From: Dendrocalamus latiflorus
Taxonomy: Eukaryota; Streptophyta; Magnoliopsida; Poales; Poaceae
Length of the DNA stretch: 64,000 bases
Reading direction: 5' to 3'
Assembly (NCBI GenBank): GCA_017311315.1
Contig: CM029617.1
Location: 12,551,075 to 12,615,074, forward strand
The translations under genes and the position numbers were made by a program. The notes beneath the pieces were generated by a model that was given only the letters and a program-made list of their open reading frames with translations, ran no database searches and had not been told where the DNA came from. Positions 12,196 to 22,797 of the stretch are shown here, piece by piece. Within the stretch, counting starts at the first letter, position 1; each line of letters starts with the position of its first letter.

Positions 12196-12402
12196 AAACC
12201 CTAGCCATAGGGTATATATAGGGGATTATTACAGACGGTTCTACACTTAGAACCGTCTGTGATAAGCCTACTATCACAGACGGTTCTATGTTTAGAACCG
12301 TCTGAGATAGTAGGCTTATCACAGACGGTTCTAAACTTAGAACCGTCTGTGATATTGATATCACAGACGGTTCTAAGTGTAGAACCATCTGTGATAAGCC
12401 TT
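12196..12402 (-). promoter_or_regulatory. internal CACTA array plus TATA box of the second gene
   Basis: 12228-12402 holds four paired ATCACAGACGG repeats identical in type to the terminal arrays, but in the middle of the element between TNP2 and the Ulp1 gene. On the minus strand it is followed within 10 bases by TATATATA (12220-12213) and then CTAGGGTTT (12204-12196). The same order of array, TATA, CTAGGGTTT is seen at 49265-49514 in the plus-strand copy. Confidence 0.75.
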
Positions 12403-12510
12403 TGCCCGACTGTAGTCATTCATGATCAACCGTCAACCAGCTGCATTCATGATCAACCACCTACCAGCTGCATTCATTTACCACAACCGCCAACTCCTAT
12501 CGATGTTTCT

Positions 12511-13463
12511 CTACTGCGCGGAATCAGCAAGGTGTCTTAGCATTCCATCCTTCTTGCGCTCCTCCGAGTGCCAACGCAGCAGTTTTGCCTCCTTTGGATT
12601 TGCAAAAAACCTTTTCAAACGGGGAATTATAGGAAAATACCATGCCACCTTAGCAGGAGGTCCTTTCTTCGCCTCTGTTCCCTCGCCATCATCTGATTGA
12701 TTGTTACGTTTGTATCGGGAAGCGTTGCACACCGGACATACATGCATGTTTGCATACTCTTTACGGTAGAGGATACAGTCGTTCGGACATGCATGTATTC
12801 TTTCTACTTCCATTCCCAACGGACAAAGAACCTTCTTGGCTTTATACGTGTTTTTAGGCAACTCATTTCCCTCCGGAAAGCATGTCCGCTAAAAGACCTA
12901 GCAGCGTCGTGAAACTCTTGTCGGACCAACCGTTGCTTGCCTTCAATTTCAACAGTTCAAGCACGGCCGACAACCTCGTGTACTTGCAGCACGTGAACAA
13001 AAGTTTCTCCGAGTCCTCCATCAAGCCCCAGAATTTAACATACTCTCTCTCTCTCTCTCTCATCATAATCCTCTTCTACATCGCGAAGCATCTGATCCAG
13101 ATTATCATCATGCAACCTATCCGAATCCGAACCACAATCGACATCATCCGGCGGCATGTCATTCACTTCACCGGCGATGTCATCCGGCGGCATATCATTC
13201 ACTTCACCGGCGATGTCATCCGGCGGCATTTGATCATTGACTTCGCCATGACTGGTCCAACACGTATAACTCTTTTTGAAACCCCTCCGAATCAAGTGCG
13301 CTTCAATTTGCCCTCGGTTCTTAAACATCTTTAAATTCTCGCAGTCAGTGCTTGGACAGTACATATATTCCACCCCCTTATTCAACATATCCTCCTCGGC
13401 AGCTCTTGTAAAAGCAGACACGCCATTAATGTACTCTTCGCTCACACGTCTCGTGGCATACAT
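12511..13463 (-). pseudogene. CACTA TNP2 transposase, N-terminal part only
   Basis: The N-terminal transposase-associated domain is at 13463-13240 (CPSTDCENLKMFKNRGQIEAHLI...FKKSYTCWTSHGE). It is followed by an acidic linker in which NDMPPDDIAGEV is repeated three times, then by the TNP2 start (VLELLKLKASNGWSDKSFTTLL) in another frame, and then by the conserved VLCPLGMEVERIHACPNDC...CPVCNASRYK segment (12861-12511). At least two frame changes interrupt it. The frame ends at LADSAQ followed by a stop, so the catalytic core and C-terminal DUF4218/DUF4216-type regions, present in the copy at 44649-49078, are deleted. TNP2 is the catalytic transposase of En/Spm elements. Confidence 0.88.
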
Positions 13464-13896
13464 CCAGCTTCGATCCTACGTTGCGTACATATATAACAAC
13501 TTAGTATTAAAAATTAAATTAACTAATTATTACTACATATATACCGGCCACATGTATTATATTGAGGCTTAATTTTCTACCTCAATTCATATTATAAACA
13601 CAACAGCTATTATATAACCAACAATTTTGCAAACCATCTTCAATTAATAACACTCACCAATTACTTAGATCTAAATTGTAATGCATGCAAAGAAAAAATA
13701 AAATTCATTACTAACCATATTTAGAGCAACCAGGAAAGTATAAATCTTCAAAGCTCAATATCTGCCTCCTCCCACCAAATTAACTGGCCTGAAATCGCCA
13801 AGCTTGCCTCTTGAGCGAAAGAGTAAAGCACCAGCTAGATCTGGATCGAAATGAAGACAGATGCGGTCTGAGCAACGCAATAAATGCCTACTGCCA

Positions 13897-14188
13897 TTAT
13901 CACAGACGGTTTTTTTTATTAAAAACCGTCTGTGATAACCAGCTTATCGCAGATGGTTTTTAATTAAAAAACCGCCTGTGATAATCTGGGATTATCACAG
14001 ACGGTTTTTAATACAGACCGTCTGTGATACTTCTGTATCACAGACGATTCATCGGTAATAACTATCTGTGATACTTGTTTTCCCCGACGCCGCCAACACA
14101 GACGGTGTCCAAATTAAAACCGTCTGTGTTAGCGTTCTTCACAGACGGTTTGACAAAATCGTCTGTGATTGGCCGTCTACTATTAGGC
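13897..14188. repeat. CACTA subterminal repeat array (right, inner element)
   Basis: About ten direct or inverted copies of the CACAGACGGTT motif lie immediately inside the right terminal inverted repeat. This is the 5' side of the TNP2 gene, so the array probably doubles as its upstream control region. Confidence 0.9.
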
Positions 14189-14205
14189 TTTCTGTAGTAG
14201 TGTCA

Positions 14206-14422
14206 TAGACGGGTGTGAAGGTATACTATCACAATGTTCGAAACTAGAACCATCTATTAAGGTATACTATCACATATGATTCTAACCATAAACCATCTGT
14301 GATGAAGATATATCACAGACGGTTCAGAATAAGAACCGTCTGTGATAGTTCTTTTTATACCAAAAAAACTAGCTAGTATACCTAAAAATATGGCTAGCCT
14401 CAGAAAATACTAGCCATGCCCT
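14206..14422 (-). repeat. outer CACTA left array (continued) and conserved 3' block
   Basis: This is the rest of the outer element's left array, displaced here by the inner insertion. The repeats are more degenerate than in the inner copy (for example tcacatatgattc, accatctgtgatg). It ends in the GGCTAGCCTCAGA...TAGCCATGCCCT block at 14392-14422. Confidence 0.8.
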
Positions 14423-15035
14423 TTGAAAACGAAATGATATATTTGAATTTGAATTCAAGATCTGAATTACATATAGCACTGCATACACAAGAGGACACTT
14501 ACAACTTTACAAATATAAGCTTCACGGTTACAAATTTAGAAAGATGTTTACACTACAAGAAACTTCAGGCTAATGCAAACTAGACTTACACATCCTTCAT
14601 TAAACTACAATTTAAAATAAGTGGTGCGAGAAAAATTTCAAGTAGCAGAAACAAAGACGCAACGAACACCATTTTCAGCTTCTATACCAAAATCAATAGA
14701 ATGCCACACTTTAGGATGTAACAAGCATAAGCCTCTTGCCGATGCTGGTGACTTGGAATAGTGTAGATCTACCATTGTCTTCTTCTTTTCCATCTTACTT
14801 CAAGTGAAATTTCAGCCGCCCTTGTCGTACCCCTTCTCACTCTTGCCACATACAAACGAGTTGGAGTAGTACTAGTGGTGTTGGTTCTTCGAGTAGGGAG
14901 AGGGGGTTAATAAGGGACGAGAGGTGAGGAGAAGACTGGTGCCTGCCATTCGATGCAGAGAGAATGGACGGGTGAGATCGAAATCCTGGGGGAGATACTG
15001 CGGATCAGTGATGTGGCTGGGCGAGACGGAAATTT

Positions 15036-15170
15036 CATATATAATTATCACAAACGGTTCGGATTATAAATCATCTATGATAGAGACATCATAGAAGGTT
15101 CTTAACAAAAACCATCTATGATAATGGGAGATATCACAGATGGTTGTTATTAAAAACCATCGGTAATAAT
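15036..15170 (-). promoter_or_regulatory. internal array and TATA of the outer CACTA element
   Basis: 15046-15170 carries degenerate ATCACAGATGGTT pairs well inside the element, 440 bp from the terminal array. Directly beside them, on the minus strand, is an ATTATATATGA TATA-like run (15045-15036), leading into a GC-richer leader (15030-14880). The gene it would have driven has been lost. Confidence 0.6.
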
Positions 15171-15608
15171 GGCTAAACGGTAGATCACAAAGACAATATA
15201 TTGGTGCAATGTAGACAACTAATCTCAAAAGATAAAATAGCAAAATTTTATATCGTTTATATATGCTCGTTTGAAAGGTTTATACGAGATCTACAACTTT
15301 TCACTTGAGGTGAAACCCAAATTCCGAAGGGAAGACCAAGAAAAAGGGCAAAAACAAAAATCAAAAACTTACGACGCAAATTTAGGGACAAAGTTAGCCG
15401 ATGTTTGGAGTCATAGAGGGCGGCCAGCTCAAGCCAATTATTATTTTTGGATCGGGCTTGTTGTTAGCTTTCCAACGAGTATAAGAACATCAAAAACGGA
15501 CACGGTATGCAAAAGTTATATTTGTTTTACTAAATGTGTCTTGGAACGAAATCCTACTCGTACTCAGGGTGAGAGATTATGAAATTTTAGGGATTGCGAG
15601 GCAGGAAA

Positions 15609-15920
15609 TATATCATAGACGGTTTTGAATACAAATTGTATATGAAGTATCACAAACGGTTTAAATAAAAAACTATCTGTGATATTTGGCAATATCACAG
15701 CCGGTTTCTAGTAAGAACCGTCTGTGATACTTCACAGACGGTGCTCACCATAAATCATCTGTGATATCATCTGTGATATTATCTCTTCATAGATGGTTTA
15801 TAGCGCTGGCAGCAATACAGACAGTCTCTAAATCTAAATCGTCTGTGACTGTATTTAACACTGACAGTTTTGATAAACCGTTTATAATGAGACATCTAAT
15901 ACAAGTCTTTTATAGTAGTG
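15609..15920. repeat. outer CACTA right terminal array
   Basis: Degenerate copies of ATCACAGACGG/CCGTCTGTGAT run up to the terminus TTTTATAGTAGTG at 15920. Confidence 0.82.
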
Positions 15921-16253
15921 CTTCTTCCTCTCTAATTCTCATGATAAAAAATTTTACATGAAAAGGAGCATCGACAGTTGACGTCACTCCAATATACTCC
16001 AATATAAATCGTCTGTGATATTATCTCTTTACAGATGGTTTATAGCGCTAGCAGCAATACAGATGGTCTTGAAATCTAAATAGTCTGTGACTGCATTTAA
16101 CACTGATAGTTTTGATGAACCATTTATAATGAGACGTCTAATAGAAGTCTTTTATAGTAGTGCTTCTTCCTCTCTTCTTATTCTCTCTAATTCTCATCAT
16201 AAAAAATTTTACATGTAAAGGAGCATCGATAGTTGACGTCACTCCAATATACA
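15766..16253. repeat. tandem duplication across the CACTA terminus and its flank
   Basis: 15766-15997 and 16006-16253 are two copies of the same segment (unit about 242-255 bp). Each contains the last 155 bp of the CACTA right end, the TSD ctt, and about 75 bp of host flank up to gttgacgtcactccaatata. They differ by scattered substitutions and a 13-bp indel (extra ttattctctct-type sequence in the second). Confidence 0.92.
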
Positions 16254-16323
16254 TACCATAATACGTTTGTCTCCGTGGGTAGTCGATGTAATTAAATCAC
16301 GTGTCAAATAGTTTGAATTAGAT

Positions 16324-16760
16324 GGGCATGTTTGGCAGAGCTCCACCAACTCTAGATCCACCAAAAACAGCTCCACTCCACGAATTTTTACCCAAACGCT
16401 CCAGCTCCACGAAATCTGGATCCACCAAAATACTGAATCTAGCTTCAGATTCATGAAATCCATGGAGCACCTCAAGGGGTGCTCCACGAAACCTTGTTTC
16501 GTACCTACTCGTGGAGTTGGGTGGTAATTACCCACCTTTTGCCACTGGTTACACACCCCATCCCATACCACCATAAAACCCATGGGCAAAACAGGCCATT
16601 CCCACCAAAAACTCAGTTTCGTGGATCTGGAGCTGCTGTGCAAGCCAAATAGTTTTGTCTAGCTCCATGGTGGGATACCAGATTCACGGTGGAGCTGTTT
16701 TTGATGAATCTGCTGCTTCAGATTCATTTTTTCAGTGGTGGAGCTCTGCCAAACAGGCCC
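16324..16760. mobile_element. Tourist-like (PIF/Harbinger) MITE
   Basis: The termini are long near-perfect inverted repeats: GGGCATGTTTGGCAGAGCTC on the left and the inverse of GGGCCTGTTTGGCAGAGCTC on the right. TTA follows the right end (16761-16763), and TTA is also found three bases before the left end (16318-16320), fitting the TTA/TAA target of this superfamily. The interior is made of cagctccac-rich sequence and has no gene. Confidence 0.8.
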
Positions 16761-17103
16761 TTAAGCCCATTTGTTAACATGGAAGTAAACACAAACCACT
16801 TTCTCACCCGGGAAGTTATAAGCTTACAAGCCGTGTGTTGAACCCCTCCCATAGCTTTGCACATCATGACAGCTCAATCGAGATCAAGAATTCAAGATAT
16901 TGAAGGAGTCGCTCTCGACGTACGCCCGTTTGGTCGATCAACCTCCGGTCTCCATGGCTGTGGCTGTCACCTTTCTACAGGCGACTTCTTCTAGTGGTAC
17001 ATTCTTGATTACTACGTACATAAAAATATATATAATAGTTCTATGTCATGTACACGTACCATATGGTTGCCCAAAATTAAGTGCACCACTTGGCAGTACT
17101 AGC

Positions 17104-18236
17104 CAGTGGCGAATCCACTGGGTAGGCTTTATCAGGCTGAAGCCTACCCTCCACCGGTTGACCGACCCCTCCATTCCTGCGCTCCTAGCTCCCCCGGCGG
17201 CCGGCGCTACTGGGCGAAGAAAACTGAAGAAGAAGTCGGCAAACTGCAAACAAGAAGAACACCGGCAAACTGCAGCGAAGCCAGGCCCAAGTCACGTCCG
17301 TAGTCCGCCCACCGGCCACATCCCCACCGGCCCACCGCCCACATCCCCACTGGTCCCCAAATCTGAAATCTTCAATCCATTCCCAGATTCCCTTCCCCAT
17401 TCCCCCAAATCCCCAAAAATCAATTGCCTAGACACGGTCGCACGGAGGCAGTGAGGACTGAGGTGCCGACGTCCGACGAGCCGGGGAGGCGGGGAGGCCG
17501 GAGCCGGAGGCAGTCCGGGGAGGCGCCGAGGCGGGGAGGCCTGAGGCCCTGAGCCGGGGAGGCGGGGGCGCGGGTCTGCGGGGAGGCGCTGAGCCGGGGA
17601 CGGGGTTGCGCCACCGGGGATGGGGTTGCGCCACCGCGGACTGAGAAGGGGAGACCGGATGCGGGGAGGGCCGGGTCGCCGACTCGCCGAGAGGCTGGAG
17701 ATTGGAGGCCTGAGGCGAGGGCGGATGCTCTGCGCCTCTGCGGCTGCATTGCAGTGCTGGGGAGTGGGGACCTGGGGCCGAATCGTCGAAGACGGTCGAA
17801 ACGGTAAGTCTCGAAGGCTCTTAACTCTTAAGTGAAGCCGTGAAGGGGTGAAGGACTGAAGGGTGAAGGCTGCTGCTGGCTGCTGAATGGATTGGACGAT
17901 CCGTAGGTTTGCAACTTAAACTCATTGTCTTATTTCTTAATTAATTGATTAGTAATTTATTAGAATATAGTGTTGTATTGTTGTATATACTCAATTAGCA
18001 ATTAATTTGTAGGTTTACAATAATGGAGAAACAAACTTTACGTAATTATTTCACGAGCAATTCAAGTAGTACTCCCCAACTGATGAGAGCGCAACTCTAT
18101 CAAAGAAATCTCGAGTCTCGACTAGAATATAATCTGGGTGAAATTATTGCCGATCCGGCACATCGCATTCTAATAAAAGATTCGCTACCCTCATTTTTTT
18201 GGCTCATCCTCATTTTCCATTCTAGATTCGCCACTA
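17104..18236 (+). mobile_element. hAT element, non-autonomous
   Basis: The ends are CAGTGGCGAATC (17104) and the inverse of TAGTGGCGAATC (ending 18236), flanked by an 8-bp TSD gtactagc (17096-17103) / gtcctagc (18237-18244), matching at 7 of 8. An 8-bp duplication and CA-GTGGCG ends are hAT hallmarks. The 1.13 kb is too short for a transposase. The left half is GC-rich leader-like sequence and the right half has a short frame that may be the start of a hAT transposase. Confidence 0.88.
18023..18236 (+). pseudogene. possible N-terminal fragment of a hAT transposase
   Basis: An ATG at 18023 begins MEKQTLRNYFTSN...LGEIIADPAHRILIKD. A short N-terminus with a RNYF-like start followed by an ADP..R.PI-like phrase resembles the beginning of the zinc-finger hAT transposases common in plants, where DNA-binding and dimerisation domains follow. 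Here the frame runs straight into the right terminal repeat, so those domains are deleted. Assignment rests on position inside a hAT element and weak resemblance. Confidence 0.35.
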
Positions 18237-18862
18237 GTCCTAGCTACTCTAAAAAATACTTGACTTTTTCTCACTAATCCAAGCAAATACCGTATCTCGG
18301 CAAGCCCATCAAGGACCCGGAGCATAACTCGCACGGTTCTGCACGCATGTGAAAAAGCTCAGTCTTCCAGCCCGTCCGTGGGACCCACTTCAGAGAAAGA
18401 CCCACAGCCCCGCCGTTTCCGGCCACGGTCCCCGAGCGTTTTTACCATTTCGGGAAAACGCGAGCGAGGCATAGCGCCCGCACGTGCCCGGAGTGGGCCG
18501 GCCGCCTCGGGATCTGTCCAGCCTGGAGCCAACCGCCGCGGGGTAGGAGGACGTGGCAGCATACACGTGTCTTCATGCATCTGGCTTGTGCTTCCCTTCG
18601 TGCCTACCTCGTCGTCCGTGCATGCCCAGCTTTCGGCCATCTGCTACAGTATTTTGTCGCAGAGGGACAGAGAATTTGAGTCCTGCACATATATAGCCTC
18701 CACTTCAGTTGTTTTTATGCACATAATCCCTCTCATACTTAAATTTTCAAACATAGTTCCTCTCAGCTACCGCGGCAGGTTATGTAGGCAACACGCGCCA
18801 TCATATTAGGCGTGTGGCGCACGAAGAAGCGTAGCAGACGTCTGCCCTATTCCTCTACCTTA

Positions 18863-19156
18863 TGGCATCTCCAATGGTTCTAGCTAGCAATTAACTAGAA
18901 GACTTCCACATCATTTATATAGTATACACTAAAAGCTAGCATTCTAAAGAACTATCTATAAGGATAGCTATTTGATACTTACATGCACACACAGAAAATG
19001 ACTATCATTTATAGAGGCTGCCTCGTTTTGCGTTATAGACTAGTGCTTAAGGAAGAGCTGGCTCGGTTTTTTTTGCATACTCTCTTTCCTCCACATAGAA
19101 TATATGCTGATGTGTACATACATATAGCTAGCTGACTCAGACCATTGGAGATGCCC
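18863..19156. mobile_element. Tourist-like MITE (GGCATCTCCAATGG family)
   Basis: The inverted ends share a perfect 15-bp core, GGCATCTCCAATGGT and its inverse, and are flanked by TTA on both sides (18860-18862, 19157-19159). It is 294 bp long with an AT-rich interior and no coding capacity, as expected of a Tourist MITE. Confidence 0.87.
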
Positions 19157-19261
19157 TTAGTAGGTGTCCTACCACGTAGCCTATAGCATTACAACAGCAC
19201 AGTATGGCACCTCCTATATTATGGGAGCACGACATGTAGTCTATTGCGTACTTGTCGTGTG

Positions 19262-20276
19262 CAGGGCCGGCTCTGGGGGTAGGCCGGAGGGGCGACGGCC
19301 TAGGGCCCCGGGCCAGGGAGGGCCCACCCCCTGGTTTGCTATCGCTCCGGCGCTTCTGGATTTTCTTTGAGAACAATTTGTGATGTGTTTGTGTTTGCTC
19401 GGCTTCAGTGGGAGAATACTCGTTGGCTTCAGCAAGCTATTCGTCTAATCGTATGAGTGTATTTACTTACAGAATTATGTGGATAGATAGCTCCAGTATT
19501 GACCATTCGCCGAGATACAATTCCAAGTTGTTCTCTACGCTGAAAGAGGTTAACCAATTTTTCCTTTTGGTCGTCACACGACACAACAATTGAAAAAATC
19601 GACTCCATTTCGTCAAGTTCTGATGACAGATCTGTAGAATACTATGGTCGAAGACTTTAGAATAAAGATGCCATCGACGATCCTAGTCGCTGCCTCGCTG
19701 CAGTAGCATGTCTGAAATGCAAATGTTGAAGCTTGAAAGCTTATACCACATTACACTCCCCATCGTTAAACTCCAGCAAAAACAAGTCAGAAACGTAGGC
19801 CCTAATGCTGACCATGATTCTTCTCATTGTGCTTGATCTCGCACTGTATCTACACCAACGTGTTGAAAGATGTTGCCTTCTGAGACCAACACTTGAAAGA
19901 AACTTTTTTGGCCTTCTGGTGGTCATACGGCAACTGAAACAATTGGCACTATTTCGTATAGCCCTTGTTGATCAATGATCATGCATTCATCCTTCCAGGT
20001 ACCCTTGCATCAAGAAGTGCTAGAAAAAGTTCCTTTTTATGAAAGACATTAGATATTTGTCGCTCCTATTTGAGGTAAATTAATTCTTACTAGTTACATT
20101 TGGTTTATGAACTAGTTAGTACCTAATTAGTTTATCATGTTAGAACTATTGATTTGTGTCACTTTAGACAATATAAAGTTTAAACTGCATATTTTATAAG
20201 TAGAAAAAAATTTATAGTAAAGGGTCCATAGAGCCGAATTCACTCTAGGGCCCTTGAAAACGTTGAGCCGGCCCTG
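19262..20276. mobile_element. hAT element with perfect 8-bp TSD
   Basis: The ends are CAGGGCCGGCTC (19262) and its exact inverse GAGCCGGCCCTG (ending 20276). The TSD gtcgtgtg is identical at 19254-19261 and 20277-20284. The 1,015-bp interior has a GC-rich left edge and no intact frame. The perfect TSD points to a fairly recent insertion. Confidence 0.95.
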
Positions 20277-22033
20277 GTCGTGTGTCATACGTCTAATACA
20301 GTTTGGTACCATATTACATGTCATATATTGTATAATGATTATTTTGCGGTGGGAGGGGGCCTATTTTTAGAAATTTGAGGGAGAGGAGGCTATTTTCAGG
20401 AAAATGAGTGAAGAGGGGGTTAAATGTGGAAGGCTTTCGAATTTCTCCAACGTGGCGAATTGGCGATACAATGGGGGCCGTGACAACACTTCTCTAAATA
20501 AATGTTGTTTAGATATTTTTGTGAGGAACAGTGAAAGGAAACATGATATCGTTTTCGTTGATATATACCCGAAGAGAGCGCATGATAGTGACTATAGTTT
20601 TACGACGTACTACAACACTAGCGTGCCACGATACATAATAATGGGTTCAGCTGGTAGCACTCGTCGATCGTAGGTAGAACTTGTTGGCATGCGTACAGGA
20701 CAAGGGAGGCCAACAAGATATATAGCCAGTAGTGTTGCTGGACGACATGATGCTTCCCAAGCGCTTGGTGCAATACAGACAGCCGGGTTATCATAGAAGC
20801 CCTAGCCTTCCGCGATGGCGTACGTGGCTTTTGCGATCTTCGAATCGGATTGCCAAGAATTGGTGAAGTTATGGGACAGCCGGTCAACACACACAAATCT
20901 GTGGTCGCTTCGGTCCTTGACGAAGTTTGTGAGCTTAGTTCTGGGTTTTCCTACTTGTTTCTCAGTTTGCGCGTAGGTCGGTTAATAATGCGGCCCATTG
21001 CTGTGCTAAATTTGCATGCACACAGCAGGATCCGCATGTCTATGAGCCCTAGTTTTCTTGTTCACAAACCTTCGCGCTGATTGTAAGCAGAATGTTTTGA
21101 GTTAATAAAACTCACGACTTCCTAAAAGACACCAGGAGTTGTTCTTTTAGGCTAGGGCTAATAGGTTTTAGTTGTATTTTTTAAGACAACGGTGAACAGT
21201 AAAAACGTAGATGCAGACGATATACACAGTTTTAACCTCGAAAAACCGTTTAAGGAAGCGGTTTAAAGAAGTCAATTAAAAAACTGTCTATTTATTTTAG
21301 CTTAAAAAAAACTGAAACCAAAAGCTATAAAAAGCAAAAAAAAAAAAAAAAAAAAGAGGACCATATATAGTGGAGAGGCTGCCGGGTGACAAGAGGAGTA
21401 GGAGGTGGTGGAAAAGGTCGGTGGGTTGTCAACACAAATTGCGTAGAGAAGTGTTAAACAGTATTAGAGTGTTTTTTGGAATCGGAGCACTAAGATTTTT
21501 CTTCTATTTATACACCTCTTTCAAAAAATATGAGTATTCTAAACCACAAAAAACATTCGAATCCCCTTCTCCATGTATGCACCCACTCCAAAAAAATGTG
21601 AGTACTCAGAATCACAAAAAATACTCAAATCCCTCTTCTCTCATATATACACCCCCTTTAAAAAAATCTAAGTGCTCCGAACCACAAAAAACACTTAAGT
21701 ATTCACTAGGCACCACCAATTGCCTCCTATATGCATGCTTCCATGTAGGATCTTTGCATGTAAGATCTTAGAGAAAGAGCGACTAATTCACTTACATCAC
21801 GGGGTTAAGGTCAGCTTGAGCTGTTGATTGCTCTCTGGTGTTCGGTATCTAAAAGACTAATACCATATGTTTGGAATATAGAAATTTCACAGAAATTACT
21901 TCATTTTTTGTATGAACAGAAAAAAATTACTACATCTCAAATGGGCCTTAAGTATGAGGTGAAGCCAAATATTGCCTTTTTTTTTTTTTGCAGAAGTAGC
22001 GATGTAATGCTAAGCCATGGATGTAGTGTTGGC
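20277..22033. other. gene-free stretch with poly(A) tract and a tandem repeat
   Basis: No gene is supported. There is a run of about 21 A at 21337-21357 after an AT-rich segment, possibly the tail of an old retroposon, and a threefold repeat at 21509-21712 listed separately. Confidence 0.5.
21509..21712. repeat. three tandem copies of a 67-70 bp unit
   Basis: Units start near 21509, 21576 and 21646. Each has the order tatacaccc..ccaaaaaa..gagtactc.gaa.cacaaaaaacac..aa, with about 75-80% likeness between units. Confidence 0.8.
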
Positions 22034-22789
22034 CAGGGGCGGAGCCAGGAATTAGATATAGGGGGGGCAACATGGACAACAAGTAGAGTAGAACCAATGA
22101 ACCATGCCGGATTTACCGATCCAATAGTCACATATCAGAGTAATATGTTTCGCAAATTACAATACAAAGAAAATTACATCTCTATTAATTTAAACTTAGC
22201 TCTACGACTACCAGTAAGATCATAGACCTTAATAATATCATCATTACTAATCTTTGCGGCTAATTCCTTTCAATATAAATTACCAAATGGATATATATTT
22301 GGTTACAAAACACAGTTGGGATGATGCTACGAATACCTGCCGTCTTTGATGCTTTCAATTATATGCCATTATTTTTTTTATCAAGAGGACAGCCTCTTTT
22401 TTTTCTAGGTTGTAGCTTATGGCTTTTAGATACTCATGTATGATTTTAGCCGATACAAATAAATACAATACAGTGTTTATAATAATAAACTTTTAGACCC
22501 CGATTTGGAAAAAACACACTGTTCAAAAGCTAGTTACGTATAAGACAAAAGTCATAAAACTTTGCCCAAAAGAATCTGGCCCTTGATTCTGGTTTCTACA
22601 GTAACAACATCCATCATTCTACGATCTGTATGTATGTTCAAATTGAAGAAATCAGAATTCAGAATTGCTTCCTCCGGAAAAACAGAACCTCCTTCAACAT
22701 TCGCATAGTTCAGTTTGCTACAGAAGAGTAGAAGGTTGGGGACTTGGGGGGTGCCAGGCCCCCCTCAGCCCCCCCTCTCTCCGCCACTG
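22034..22789. mobile_element. hAT element with perfect 8-bp TSD (short)
   Basis: The left end is CAGGGGCGGAGCCAGG (22034) and the right end is the inverse of CAGTGGCGGAGAGAGGG (ending 22789). The TSD gtgttggc is identical at 22026-22033 and 22790-22797. The 756-bp element is non-autonomous with an AT-rich interior. Confidence 0.95.
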
Positions 22790-22797
22790 GTGTTGGC

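Larger units (their letters stand above)
8123..14202 (-). mobile_element. inner CACTA (En/Spm) element with TNP2 remnant and Ulp1-type gene
   Basis: The ends are CACTACTACAGAAAAG (8123) and the inverse CTTTCTGTAGTAGTG (ending 14202), with a perfect TSD tca at 8120-8122 and 14203-14205. Genes read right to left: TNP2 N-terminus (13463-12511), an internal array and promoter (12402-12196), then a Ulp1-protease gene (11161-8831), a conserved 3' block (8449-8419) and the terminal array. The catalytic part of TNP2 is missing, so the copy could move only with help from another element. Confidence 0.92.
8022..15920 (-). mobile_element. outer CACTA (En/Spm) element, deleted, hosting a second CACTA
   Basis: The left end is CACTACTACATAAAA (8022) and the right end is TTTTATAGTAGTG (ending 15920), flanked by a perfect 3-bp TSD ctt (8019-8021 and 15921-15923). 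The element's own sequence is 8022-8122 plus 14206-15920, about 1.8 kb; the rest is the inner CACTA. Joining 8122 to 14206 restores an array motif (ggttatca + tagacgg), which supports the nesting. It keeps terminal arrays, the conserved 3' block (14392-14422) and an internal array next to a TATA box, but no coding sequence, so it is a non-autonomous derivative. Orientation is inferred from the 3' block. Confidence 0.88.

Noticed and set aside
12413..12430. gactgtagtcattcatg as a separate CACTA terminus ending an element at about 12413
   Set aside because: It resembles a decayed CTGTAGTAGTG, but the other two family copies also have an internal array here without a terminus, and the outer ends share a TSD. 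An internal array is the simpler reading, though a fused composite is not fully excluded.
16239..16643. 134-codon minus-strand frame rich in Trp and Ser
   Set aside because: It lies almost entirely inside the Tourist-like MITE and has no recognisable domain.
18378..18809. 143-codon frame in a GC-rich patch
   Set aside because: No domain or coding signature, no promoter, and overlapping frames on the other strand of similar length. It may be an old exon or leader but is not supportable.
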